The position numbers were made by a program, and so were the translations under genes. Shown piece by piece: positions 1 to 7,939 of a DNA stretch of 37,204 nucleotides. The notes beneath the pieces were generated by a model. The model was not told where the DNA came from and did no database searches. It saw only the letters and a program-made list of their open reading frames with translations. Positions within the stretch are counted from its first letter, which is position 1, and every line of letters begins with the position of its first letter. The DNA lies in contig NZ_ULHE01000010.1 in NCBI RefSeq assembly GCF_900519355.1, positions 1-37,204 of the forward strand, in the 5' to 3' direction. Origin of the DNA: Corynebacterium lactis. Its GTDB lineage: Bacteria; Actinomycetota; Actinomycetes; Mycobacteriales; Mycobacteriaceae.

Positions 1-392
1 CTCGGGGGGGGGGGGGGGGGGACGCGGGACCTGGGCTTTGGGCTTTGGGCGTTGGGCCTGGGGTGTGCGCGGAGTTGCAGTTGACTTCTGAAACTTTTGT
101 CACAGTTGTTACCCGAAAGCGGTGAAATCGGCGGCCTGATGGCGCCAACTCTCAAAAAGTGTGGTGATTTTCTAGTCCGCGAAGATTCTGACCTGGGCTT
201 TTGCAGTTCGGCAACCACACTTTTTGAGAGTTGACTCCAAAATGGCCTCGGATATCCCGTCTATACTGCATCCGCATCCGCACCCGCTGCAGCCCGTGCT
301 AGAACTCCGGAGCCGGGTCATGGTCCCCCAAACCTGCCCCGACCAAAACCCGACCAAAACCCGAACCAACCCAAAACCCGAACCCCAGCCCC
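1..392. other. Gene-free left flank with simple repeats
   Basis: I see no credible gene here. The stretch opens with a run of about 19 G, followed by 7-bp GGGCTTT-like tandem units (about 32-62). A perfect 20-bp inverted repeat follows (listed separately). From about 270 to 385 there is C/A-rich simple sequence with repeated ACCAAAACCCG and ACCCGAACC units. Open frames here are repeat-driven and lack family resemblance. The G run may be a contig-end artefact. Confidence 0.6.
146..233. repeat. Perfect 20-bp inverted repeat (88-bp element)
   Basis: The arm CAACTCTCAAAAAGTGTGGT at 146-165 is repeated in exact reverse complement at 214-233, with a 48-base spacer. Both arms are AT-rich compared with the surroundings. 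As RNA it would form a 20-bp hairpin with a large loop. It could be a bidirectional terminator downstream of the 393-1499 gene or a MITE-like remnant. No transposase gene and no obvious target duplication are visible. Confidence 0.75.
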
Positions 393-1499
393 CTACTTGC
401 CCTTCTTCTCCAGCGCGCCCTGCCGGATCTGATGTGCCTGTTCCCGCAGGTTGCGATGCGTCTTGCCCTCAGCTGCGGCGGCCGTGGCATCGCGCGGCGG
501 CAACTGGATAAACTCCTCGGCGGCCAGGCCCGCCCGAAGCTGGCGCACCCGCTCGATCTCGGCGTCGAGTTTGAACCCGAACAGGATCATGACGTTGACG
601 GTCCACAGCGCGGTCATCACGGCAATGACGGCGCCCATCGCGCCATACGGGTTCGCCGCCGCGAAGTTGAAAAGGTACAGAGACAGGCCCTTGGCTACCA
701 GCGCCGTCGACACAATCGTGAGGAAGGACCCGGTGCTCAGCCACCGAAAGCGGCGCAGCTTCAGGTTCGGCGTGAAGTAGTACAGCGACCCGACCAGAGC
801 CATCGAAAGCACAATGATGAACGGCCAGCGCAGCCAGCCCCAAATGGCCAGGCCGACATTGATCACGTCCCGGGTCGCGCCCTCGATGCCCAGTGGCTTC
901 GCGATCGGATCGACGATCGAGTTGACCAGCGGCCCATTAACAATAATCGCGATGAGCAGCAGCACCGTCCCGACCAGCAGCATCAGCGTAATCGCCACCA
1001 TAAAGACGTGGTAGCGGATCAGCGTACGACCCTCGGAGATCCCGTACACCGCGTTCGCTGTCCGCGAGAATGCGCGCGTGTACGCTGACGAGGAGATCAG
1101 CGCGAACACGATACCGATAATCAGCGCGACGATACCGCCCGTCGAGGACCCGATAATTGTGTCGATCACGTCGCGCACCGAGCCCGCGTATTCCGCCGGG
1201 ATGTACTTGGCCACGAAGTCGTTAGTCAGCGCCTGCAGGTCGTCGGTGTACCCGGCCAGCACCAGCGTCGCGATTGAGTAAATCGCCAGCAGCGCCGGCG
1301 CGCAGGTCAGCACCGTGTAGTAGGTCAGCATGGAGGCCGCATCGAAGCCGAGTTCCAGCCAGAACTCGATACTCGCCCGTTTCAGGGCGTAGCCGAGGCC
1401 CCTCCATCCGACCCAGGGCAGGCTCTTGGAGCTGTAGGCGTATTCGGCGTCGGGCGATTCGTCGACGTTGAGCGTGTGTCCAATTTGTTGCGCTGGCAC
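393..1499 (-). CDS. YihY/BrkB family inner-membrane protein
   Basis: This is an integral membrane protein of 368 residues, normal for the YihY/BrkB (formerly RNase BN) family, whose transport role is unsettled. It has an amphipathic N-terminus with the typical LTYYTVLTCAPALLAIYS stretch, then about six hydrophobic segments, the family-type FNFAAANPYGAMGAVIAVM region, and GFKLDAEIER before a charged cytoplasmic tail. The start is GTG at 1499, with a GGAGAGGA Shine-Dalgarno nine bases upstream. It stands alone on the minus strand, downstream of a hairpin that probably ends the neighbouring CoA-disulfide reductase transcript. The family call is firm; the substrate cannot be inferred. Confidence 0.9.
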   Translation of the reverse strand: MPAQQIGHTLNVDESPDAEYAYSSKSLPWVGWRGLGYALKRASIEFWLELGFDAASMLTYYTVLTCAPALLAIYSIATLVLAGYTDDLQALTNDFVAKYIPAEYAGSVRDVIDTIIGSSTGGIVALIIGIVFALISSSAYTRAFSRTANAVYGISEGRTLIRYHVFMVAITLMLLVGTVLLLIAIIVNGPLVNSIVDPIAKPLGIEGATRDVINVGLAIWGWLRWPFIIVLSMALVGSLYYFTPNLKLRRFRWLSTGSFLTIVSTALVAKGLSLYLFNFAAANPYGAMGAVIAVMTALWTVNVMILFGFKLDAEIERVRQLRAGLAAEEFIQLPPRDATAAAAEGKTHRNLREQAHQIRQGALEKKGK

Positions 1500-1611
1500 G
1501 GGCCTGTCCTCTCCGCCTGACGGTTTGCGCCCCCAATGCTACTTCCCGCCCCCGCTTGCCGACGCCGCCCCGCGCCGAAGGGCCCTCGACCGCGCCGTGC
1601 GGAAAGCAAAC

Positions 1612-1650
1612 GGCACCGGCACCCAGGTCGATTCCTGTGGTGCCGGTGCC
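1612..1650 (-). terminator. Hairpin, probable terminator of the CoA-disulfide reductase gene
   Basis: GGCACCGGCACC (1612-1623) pairs perfectly with GGTGCCGGTGCC (1639-1650), and the loop itself contains CAGG/CCTG. Read on the minus strand it is followed by GTTTGCTTTCC, a weak T-rich tail. It lies 121 bases past the stop of the 1771-3435 gene. Confidence 0.6.
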
Positions 1651-1696
1651 GGAGCGTCAGCGTTGGTGGCGCAGGTGCCTGTGGCGTCAGAGCGCC

Positions 1697-1759
1697 GCCA
1701 GCGAACTCGCCGCTAAACCAGCTAGCGAACCCGCCAGCAAACCCGCTGCCAGCGAACCT
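1697..1759. repeat. Degenerate 12-bp tandem repeat
   Basis: Five imperfect 12-bp units like GCCAGCGAACCC lie head to tail at 1697, 1709, 1721, 1733 and 1748, with three extra bases before the last. They occupy the gap just downstream of the CoA-disulfide reductase stop codon. No function is evident. Confidence 0.6.
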
Positions 1760-1770
1760 GAGCGCGGACC

Positions 1771-3435
1771 CTAGTTGTTGCGTGCGCGCTGGCCCGCGGT
1801 CCAGGTCAGGTAGCCGCCGGTGAGGTTGGCTGCCTTAATGCCGTAGCCGGCCAGGATCGCCGCGGCGATGTGGCCGCGCAGCCCGACCTGGCAGTGGACG
1901 ATGACGTCCTTGCCCTCGAGCTTTTCCTTGCCACCGTCGTTAAGCCATGCGCGCAGGTCGTCGACGTTGACGTTGACGGAGCCCGGGATGTCGCCGTTTG
2001 CGTACTCGCCGGCGGAGCGGACGTCGAGCAACACGGTGTTCTCGCGTGCGACCAGGTCCTCCAGCTCGTGCCACTGGACCAGGTCCTCGCCGTTTAGGGC
2101 GTTATCGTCGACGAAGCCGAGGAAGTTGATCGGGTCCTTCGCCGAGCCGAACTGCGGCGCATACGCCAGCTCCAGGTCGGCCAGATCGGCGGCCTTCAGG
2201 CCCGCGCGCATCGCGGTCGCGATGACGTCGATGCGCTTGTCGACGCCATTCTCGCCCACGGCCTGGGCGCCCAGAATCGCGTCGGTGTCCGCGTCGACCA
2301 CCAGCTTCAGGTGAAGCTGGGTGGCGCCCGGGTAGTAGCCGGCGTGGTTGACCGGGTGGACGTGGATGACGCGGATGTTCTTGCCGGCGGCGCGGGCGCG
2401 GCGCTCGTTCCAGCCGACCGTACCGGCAGCCAGGCCCAGGACACCGACGATCGCAGTGCCGAGGGTCAGCTGCGCCTTCTCGTCGCGGCCGGTGATGATG
2501 TCGGCGACCATGCGGCCGTGGCGGTTCGCGGTCTGCGCCAGCGGGACCAGGGAATCCTCGCCGGAGATGGCGTCGACCTTCTCCGCGGCGTCACCCAGCG
2601 CGAAGATCGCCGGGTCGCTGGTGCGCTGGTAGCGGTCGACCTTGATGCCGCCGCGCTCGCCGACGGCCAGGCCCGCGGTCTTGGCCAGCTCGGAGGCCGG
2701 GCGGACACCGATGGCCGCCACCACGATATCGGCGTCGACGGTGACCGAGGTGCCGTCGTCACGCACGACCTCGAGCGAGTCGGCGGTGATGTTCTTGGTG
2801 TCAGCGCGGGTGACAACCTTGATGCCCGCGTCGGTCAGGCGGTCCTGGACCAGGATGGCCATTTCCTCATCCAGAGGGGCGAGGATCTGCGGGGAGCGCT
2901 CCACGATGGTGGTGGCGATGCCCATCTTGTGCAGGTTCTCCGCCAGCTCCAGACCGATGAAACCGCCGCCGATGATGGCCGCGGACTGCACCCCCTCGGC
3001 GCGGACGGCCTCGGAGATAACATCCACGTCCTCGACCGTGCGCAGGGTCTTGGCGCGCTCGATGCCCGGGATCGGCGGGACGAACGGGGAGGCGCCGGGG
3101 GAGAGCACCAGGAAGTCGTAGCCCTGGGTGCGCTCCTCGCCCGTGACCTCGTTGCGGACGGTGACGTTCTTCGCCGCCGGGTCAATCGCGGTGACGCGGT
3201 GGGAGACGAACACGTCCAGGTTCAGGCGGGCCTTCAGTGACGCCGGGGTCTGCAGCAGCAGGGCGTCGCGCGAGCCGATGGTGCGGCTGACGTAGTAGGG
3301 CAGGCCGCAGTTGGCGAAGGAAACGTTCTCGCTGGCCTCGAAGACGATGATTTCCATGTCCTCGTCGCGACGACGCAGACGAGCGGCAGTGGACATACCT
3401 CCGGCGACGCCGCCGATGATGACAGTGGTGGTCAT
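1771..3435 (-). CDS. CoA-disulfide/CoA-persulfide reductase with C-terminal rhodanese domain
   Basis: This 554-residue FAD- and NAD(P)H-dependent flavoprotein probably reduces CoA disulfide or CoA persulfide in the cytoplasm, handling sulfane sulfur. The N-terminal FAD motif is GGVAGG (residues 8-13). The single redox Cys43 sits in NCGLPY, as in the CoADR family. A second nucleotide-binding stretch, IIGGGFIGLELAE, lies mid-protein. The last ~100 residues form a rhodanese domain with active-site Cys515 in HCQVGLRG. Length and domain order match CoADR-Rhd fusions. The start ATG has AGGAG eight bases upstream. A CsoR/CstR-like dyad lies 54 bases upstream of the start, so control by a persulfide- or metal-responsive repressor is likely, although no such repressor is encoded nearby. 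Confidence 0.92.
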   Translation of the reverse strand: MTTTVIIGGVAGGMSTAARLRRRDEDMEIIVFEASENVSFANCGLPYYVSRTIGSRDALLLQTPASLKARLNLDVFVSHRVTAIDPAAKNVTVRNEVTGEERTQGYDFLVLSPGASPFVPPIPGIERAKTLRTVEDVDVISEAVRAEGVQSAAIIGGGFIGLELAENLHKMGIATTIVERSPQILAPLDEEMAILVQDRLTDAGIKVVTRADTKNITADSLEVVRDDGTSVTVDADIVVAAIGVRPASELAKTAGLAVGERGGIKVDRYQRTSDPAIFALGDAAEKVDAISGEDSLVPLAQTANRHGRMVADIITGRDEKAQLTLGTAIVGVLGLAAGTVGWNERRARAAGKNIRVIHVHPVNHAGYYPGATQLHLKLVVDADTDAILGAQAVGENGVDKRIDVIATAMRAGLKAADLADLELAYAPQFGSAKDPINFLGFVDDNALNGEDLVQWHELEDLVARENTVLLDVRSAGEYANGDIPGSVNVNVDDLRAWLNDGGKEKLEGKDVIVHCQVGLRGHIAAAILAGYGIKAANLTGGYLTWTAGQRARNN

Positions 3436-3488
3436 GTGGTGAGCTCCTAAAACGATGGGGCTGGATGCGGGAATGTACTCCCCACAAC

Positions 3489-3508
3489 ATATACCCCTGG
3501 GGGTTTAT
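3489..3508 (-). promoter_or_regulatory. CsoR/CstR-like operator upstream of the CoA-disulfide reductase
   Basis: The sequence ATATACCCCTGGGGGTTTAT is a near-dyad of the A/T-C4-G4/5-A/T type bound by CsoR-family repressors. CstR, the persulfide-sensing member, controls sulfide-detoxification genes including CoADR-rhodanese proteins in Firmicutes. On the minus strand the dyad contains TATATG, which could be a -10 box. Assigning it to CstR rather than CsoR is inference from the downstream gene. Confidence 0.55.
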
Positions 3509-3529
3509 TCCGAAAGGGGGGAAATTCTT

Positions 3530-4474
3530 TTAATCCGCCTCCACTCCCAGCAGCCTGCCCGCCGTGGAATCGTCGATGACCAGGTGCGTTGCCAGCCCTG
3601 TCTTCAGGGCAACGTCGATGGCGCGCGACTTCTTCGCGCCACCCGCGATGAGCACGCGCGTCGGGATGCGGCGCAGGTCCGCCAGGCTGATTCCGACGGT
3701 GCGGGCGTCCACCTCGGGCAGCGCCACGCCGCCGTCCTCGCGATAGAAGCGGGAGCAAGCGTCGCCGGCGGCGCGCGCGACCAGGAGCTCCTTTTCCTGC
3801 TCGGTCAACTGGCCCAGGTTCAGCGCCAGCGAGTCCTCGTTGACGGCGCCGACCGTAAACACCGCAATGTCCACCGCGCGGCCGAGCGCCAGGACACTGG
3901 CGATGAAGCGGTCCTGCTCAACGATGCGCTTGGTCTCCACCGAGTCGAAGATCACCGGCAGTGGCAGCGTGCGCGCGTAGGCGTGGAAGGCGTGGCAGAA
4001 CGCGCCGATAGTGCGGATGTCGTTCGTCGACTTATCCGAGTGGCTCATTCCGCCCTTGAGCTGCACAATCTCGACGCCCGAGACATCCTTCTGCTTCAGC
4101 TGTGTCGACACCGAGTACATGGTCTTTCCCCAGGAGACGCCGACCATCGTGCCGTCGACCACCAGGTCGTCGAGCAGTTCGGCGCCCACGCGGCCCAGCT
4201 CTCGGAGCAGGACGGAATTGCCGGAGCGCGCGGGCTGAGCGAGTCTGACCTCGGCCAGTCCGTAATGCTCGCGCATACGCGAGCCGATCTCCGAGGCCTC
4301 CTCGCGCGGGTCGTGAATCTCGATGCTCACGTATCCGCGCTCGCGCCCCCAGTTGAGCAACTTCGACACCGTGGGGCGGGAAACCCCCAGCTCGTCTGCC
4401 ACCTGCGATTGTGTAAGCCCCTCGCCGTAGTAGAGCTTCACGGCCGTCAGGGCTTGGATGTCGCGAGAATCCAT
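3530..4474 (-). CDS. SorC/DeoR-type sugar-binding transcriptional regulator
   Basis: This is a 314-residue DNA-binding regulator. Its N-terminal helix-turn-helix is TQSQVADELGVSRPTVSKLL (about residues 21-40). The remainder is a SorC-family effector domain, with GVSWGKTMYSVS and a C-terminal RVLIAGGAKKSRAI segment that normally binds a phosphorylated sugar. I chose ATG 4474 rather than a longer frame because AGAGGAGG lies just upstream, and the 36 extra residues of the longer frame look like leader sequence. It is probably self-regulated through two 13-bp direct repeats upstream. The target sugar pathway is not visible; downstream lies the CoA-disulfide reductase, 94 bases away, with its own operator. 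Confidence 0.88.
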   Translation of the reverse strand: MDSRDIQALTAVKLYYGEGLTQSQVADELGVSRPTVSKLLNWGRERGYVSIEIHDPREEASEIGSRMREHYGLAEVRLAQPARSGNSVLLRELGRVGAELLDDLVVDGTMVGVSWGKTMYSVSTQLKQKDVSGVEIVQLKGGMSHSDKSTNDIRTIGAFCHAFHAYARTLPLPVIFDSVETKRIVEQDRFIASVLALGRAVDIAVFTVGAVNEDSLALNLGQLTEQEKELLVARAAGDACSRFYREDGGVALPEVDARTVGISLADLRRIPTRVLIAGGAKKSRAIDVALKTGLATHLVIDDSTAGRLLGVEAD

Positions 4475-4583
4475 GCGACCTCCTCTGCTCAGTGCGCCAG
4501 TGGAGGAGTAGTGGGGGTGGGTGAAGCTTGAAGCCCCGATGCTCCTGCCCCGAATCGGGAGTCGGGGAAAAGGCGCTCTCAAG

Positions 4584-4630
4584 CAGTAATTTTACAGCCC
4601 TTTTCCAAAAATAAAAACAGAAATTTTACA
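4584..4630 (-). promoter_or_regulatory. Paired 13-bp direct repeats upstream of the SorC-type regulator
   Basis: CAGTAATTTTACA (4584-4596) and CAGAAATTTTACA (4618-4630) match at 12 of 13 bases and are offset by 34 bp, about three helical turns. They lie 110-156 bases upstream of the regulator start. Multimeric SorC/DeoR-family regulators commonly bind spaced repeats, so autoregulation is the simplest reading. Confidence 0.45.
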
Positions 4631-4658
4631 AATGTGGGGGCCTGGGAGAAGCGCCCCG

Positions 4659-6707
4659 CTACCAGATGGTCACCCGATCCTCCGGCGCGCGCCACATCCC
4701 ATCGCCCTCGGCGGTGCCGAACGCCGCGTGGAACTCGTCGATGTTGGAGGCAATCACGTTGCAGCGGAACTCCGCTGGCGAGTGCGGGTCGATCGCCAGG
4801 TACTGTCGCTGCAGCTCCGGGCGGATCTTCGAGCGCCACACCAGCGCCCACTGCTCGAACATCCCGCGGTAGGTCGCCGGGGTATCCTCCAGCCCCAGCT
4901 CTGTCCCGTGGTCGGCGAGGTAGCGTCGGAAAGCGACCACCGCGATTCCGAGCCCGCCCAGGTCACCGATGTTTTCTCCCAGGGTAAATCGCCCGTTGAC
5001 GCCCGGAAGTTCCCCGCTTGCCGACGCGCCCTCCGCCGCCTCTCCTGCCGCCGCCTCGCGCAGCACGGCCGGGACCAGGCCCTCGTACTGGTCGACCAGG
5101 GCGCCGGTCAGCTTCTCGAAGGCCGCCCGGTCCTCGTCGGTCCACCACTGGTTGAGGTTGCCGTGGCCGTCGTACTGCGAGCCCTGGTCGTCGAAGCCGT
5201 GGCCGATCTCGTGGCCGATCACCGCGCCGATCGCGCCGAAGTTCTCGGCCGGGGAAGCGTCGGGGGAGAAGAACGGCGGCTTCAGGATCGCTGCCGGGAA
5301 GGTGATGTCGTTGACCACCGGGTTGTAGAAGGCGTTGACGGTCTGCGGGGTGGCGTGCCACTCGTCGCGGTCGGCCGGGCGTCCCAGCTTCGCCACCTCG
5401 CGGTTGTGTGCGAAGGCGCTGGCCGCGCGGACGTCGTCCATGAGGGTCTCGCCCAGCTCCATCGCCGAGTAGTCGCGCCAGGTGTCCGGGTAGCCAATCT
5501 TGGCCTTGAACTGCGACAACTTCTCCAGCGCCCGCTCGCGGGTCGCCTCGGTCATCCACGGCAGGGCGCCGATCCGCTCGCGATAGGCGTCCAGCAGGTA
5601 GCCGACCAGCTCCAGCATCTGCTCCTTATATTCTGCGGGAAAGTGCTCCGCCACGTAGAGCTTGCCGACGTCGTGCCCCACGGCGCCCTCCACGAAGGCG
5701 ACGGCGCGCTTCCAGCGTGCGCGCTGCTCCGTGGAGCCCTGGAGGGCCCGGCCGTAGAAGTTGAAGTTCTCCGCGGAAAACGCTCCGGAGAGGTACGCCG
5801 CGCGCTGGTGCAGGACCCGCCACAGCGCCCACAGGCGCAGGTCCTCGAGGTCGGTGTCCTGCCACACGGTGCCCAGGTGCTCGAAGTAGGAGGGCATCAT
5901 TGCGATGACGGTGTCGACCGGGGCCTCGTTGATCTCGTTCACCCCCGTGGCCGCAAGCCACTCGGCGACGGGGAAGCCGGTGGGCAGGTCCGCGATGGCG
6001 GTCTTGTTGTACGTCTTCAGTGCGTCGCGTGTCGAGACCACGTCCCAGTGACCTGCTGCAATGGCCTTCTCGACGGCCACGACGCGCGCCGCCGCGTCCG
6101 CCGCGCTGACCTGCCCGCCAAGCCCGAAGGGGGCGAGCGCGTCGGCGACCGAGGTGTCGTCGGCAAGCAGAGAGAACATGGAGGCGACGTGGCGCTCGTA
6201 GGCGGCGAGGGTCTCGGCGTGGCCGGGCTCGCGGTAGTAGGCCTCGTCGGGCAGGCCGAGGCCGGACTGCAGCAGGTAGAGGGCGGCTACGTCGGAGGTG
6301 GAGTCCTTCTCAATCCAGTAGCCGAGCGGACCGCCGACGCCCAGGCGGTCCAGGCGGCCCAGCGCCAGGGCCAGATCGTGGGCGTCGGAGGCCTCGGTAA
6401 GAATCGCGATGTCGCTGGTCAGGGGCGCGGCGCCGGCGGCGTCGATGGAGTCCTCGTCCATGAAAGCGTTGTAGAGGCGGGCGACGCGGGAGTTCGGGTC
6501 GGCCTTTGCGGCGGAGGTAATGAGGGCGCGGACGGCCTCCTCGGAGTCGTCGCGCAGCTTGTGGAAGGCCCCGTCGATTGCGCGGTCCGCGGGGATCGCG
6601 TGCTCGTTGATCCAGGCGCCGTTGATGGCCCGGTAGAGGTCGTCCTGCGGGCTCGGGGGAGTGTAGGTGCTCTTGGTTTCGCTATTGGTCGTGTTGCTAT
6701 TGCTCAT
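4659..6707 (-). CDS. M13-family zinc metallopeptidase (PepO/neprilysin-like)
   Basis: This 682-residue zinc oligopeptidase is normal in length for bacterial M13 enzymes. The zinc site is HEIGH (about residues 499-503), with the third ligand Glu578 in GENIGD. The family substrate-binding block NAFYNP is present, followed by a proline-rich PAAILKPPFF. No signal peptide or membrane anchor is seen, so a cytoplasmic location is likely. The start is ATG 6707: TACACT lies seven bases upstream with no Shine-Dalgarno, indicating a leaderless transcript. The longer open frame (to 7013) crosses the divergent promoter region. Two copies of the repeated 11-mer lie inside the gene on its own strand (5016, 5660) and a third (6158) in the opposite orientation. 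Confidence 0.93.
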   Translation of the reverse strand: MSNSNTTNSETKSTYTPPSPQDDLYRAINGAWINEHAIPADRAIDGAFHKLRDDSEEAVRALITSAAKADPNSRVARLYNAFMDEDSIDAAGAAPLTSDIAILTEASDAHDLALALGRLDRLGVGGPLGYWIEKDSTSDVAALYLLQSGLGLPDEAYYREPGHAETLAAYERHVASMFSLLADDTSVADALAPFGLGGQVSAADAAARVVAVEKAIAAGHWDVVSTRDALKTYNKTAIADLPTGFPVAEWLAATGVNEINEAPVDTVIAMMPSYFEHLGTVWQDTDLEDLRLWALWRVLHQRAAYLSGAFSAENFNFYGRALQGSTEQRARWKRAVAFVEGAVGHDVGKLYVAEHFPAEYKEQMLELVGYLLDAYRERIGALPWMTEATRERALEKLSQFKAKIGYPDTWRDYSAMELGETLMDDVRAASAFAHNREVAKLGRPADRDEWHATPQTVNAFYNPVVNDITFPAAILKPPFFSPDASPAENFGAIGAVIGHEIGHGFDDQGSQYDGHGNLNQWWTDEDRAAFEKLTGALVDQYEGLVPAVLREAAAGEAAEGASASGELPGVNGRFTLGENIGDLGGLGIAVVAFRRYLADHGTELGLEDTPATYRGMFEQWALVWRSKIRPELQRQYLAIDPHSPAEFRCNVIASNIDEFHAAFGTAEGDGMWRAPEDRVTIW

Positions 6708-6714
6708 GCGAACC

Positions 6715-6720
6715 AGTGTA
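6715..6720 (-). promoter_or_regulatory. -10 box for leaderless M13 peptidase mRNA
   Basis: TACACT on the minus strand is separated by exactly seven bases from the ATG at 6707. This puts transcription start at or next to the start codon. No clear -35 is seen. Confidence 0.6.
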
Positions 6721-6831
6721 GGCGTGCCTAAGTCGAGGGTGGTCCTAATCGGCGGTGCGGGCTTCGGCTGTGGTTCCCCTCGATAGGGATGGGAAAATTT
6801 AATACGAATGTTACAAATGGGACAAAACGGG

Positions 6832-6837
6832 TAAGGT
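6832..6837 (+). promoter_or_regulatory. -10 box for leaderless GH25 mRNA
   Basis: TAAGGT lies seven bases before ATG 6845. TTACAA at 6811-6816 is a possible -35. It faces away from the M13 promoter within a 137-bp shared intergenic region. Confidence 0.55.
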
Positions 6838-6844
6838 GCGCTCC

Positions 6845-7882
6845 ATGACAAAACTTCACCGCCTCGACGCGGCCGAGCCCGCAGCGCCGCATCTGTCGCC
6901 GTCCCGCAGTACTCGCAACCGGCGCGGCCGCACTGCAGTCGTCGGTCTAGCAGCGTCTGTTTCGCTGTCGCTGGGCCTTGTCGCGCCGGTTGCCGCATCG
7001 GCCACCCCCGCAACGCAGGCAGCTCCGGCCACCGAAATCCCCTCCATCGATACCCCCGCGCTGCTCAACACGCTGTCGCAGCCAACCGCTCAGCGGCAGG
7101 CGCAGCAGCCCGCCACCACGGGCGGTCAGACGGGTAGCGCCGTCGCCGAGCCCAACGCCGCGACGCAGCCCGCCGCTACCGGCAACACCGCGCCCACCAC
7201 TAGCGGCTTGCCCATCCCCGCTCGCGTCGGCTTCCAGCACGGGCCGGATGGCATCGACGTCTCCAAGTGGCAGCACCCCGGCGGAGTTGCCCTGAACTGG
7301 GAAAAGGTTGCAGCGAGCGGCCAGAAGTTCGCCTTCATCAAGGCCACTGACCCGACGGAGGGCGACAGCGCCTACTTCGTCGACGACTCCGTCGCAGCCT
7401 CCAAGGCCGGCCTGATCGTCGGCAGCTACCACAAGGCCCACCCGGACCAGTCCGCCACCGCGCAGGCCGACGCCTACGCGGCCCTGCTGGCCAAGCGCGA
7501 CGCCGCTGCCCCGAATGCGAAAACCCTGCCTCCGGTGCTGGACATCGAGCTGGACAAGGGGCTCAAGCCCGCGGCCCTGCAGGCATGGACGAAGGAATTC
7601 CTCCAGCGCATCGAGGCCAAGACCGGCGAGACCCCCATCGTCTATACCTACCGAAGCTTCTGGAAGGTACAGATGGGCAACTCCACCGACTTCACCAACT
7701 ACCCGCTGTGGCTCGCCGCCTACCAGGACAACGTCCCCTCCGATATCCCGGGCGGCTGGACCAGCATGCTGTTCTGGCAGCGCTCCTCCACCGGCAAGGT
7801 CAACGGCATCCCCACCAACGTCGATCTGGACGTCTTCAACGGCACCGACGCGGAGCTCACCGCGCTTGCCGACGCCCACTAG
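6845..7882 (+). CDS. Secreted GH25 muramidase (lysozyme)
   Basis: This 345-residue protein is predicted to be exported and to cleave the MurNAc-GlcNAc bond of peptidoglycan. A long basic n-region (RSTRNRRGR) precedes a hydrophobic core and an APVAASA cleavage region near residue 50. Next comes a low-complexity A/P/T/Q linker to about residue 130. The GH25 barrel begins at GIDVSKWQ (Asp138), and the catalytic pair lies in VLDIELD (Asp233, Glu235). It also has YTYRSFW and the terminal FWQRSSTGKVNGI and VDLDVFNG motifs. The chosen start is the leaderless ATG; a GTG at 6836 overlaps the -10 box. It is divergent from the M13 peptidase. The repeated 11-mer overlaps its last codons. Confidence 0.92.
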   Translation: MTKLHRLDAAEPAAPHLSPSRSTRNRRGRTAVVGLAASVSLSLGLVAPVAASATPATQAAPATEIPSIDTPALLNTLSQPTAQRQAQQPATTGGQTGSAVAEPNAATQPAATGNTAPTTSGLPIPARVGFQHGPDGIDVSKWQHPGGVALNWEKVAASGQKFAFIKATDPTEGDSAYFVDDSVAASKAGLIVGSYHKAHPDQSATAQADAYAALLAKRDAAAPNAKTLPPVLDIELDKGLKPAALQAWTKEFLQRIEAKTGETPIVYTYRSFWKVQMGNSTDFTNYPLWLAAYQDNVPSDIPGGWTSMLFWQRSSTGKVNGIPTNVDLDVFNGTDAELTALADAH

Positions 7883-7939
7883 CGCACCTAGCGGGCGCCA
7901 CGACGCGGTGGGGCCCGCATCAATCCCCGCTTCCGGCTC

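Noticed and set aside
4..22. Poly-G run at the window start
   Set aside because: A 19-base homopolymer next to a sequence edge is more likely a read or assembly artefact than a biological signal.
2311..3240. 309-residue plus-strand frame opposite the CoA-disulfide reductase
   Set aside because: It is fully antisense to a gene with catalytic Cys43 and rhodanese motifs; low-complexity translation.
4632..6731. 699-residue plus-strand open frame opposite the M13 peptidase
   Set aside because: It is the antisense shadow of a high-GC gene with clear zinc motifs; its Val/Gly/Arg-rich translation has no family features.
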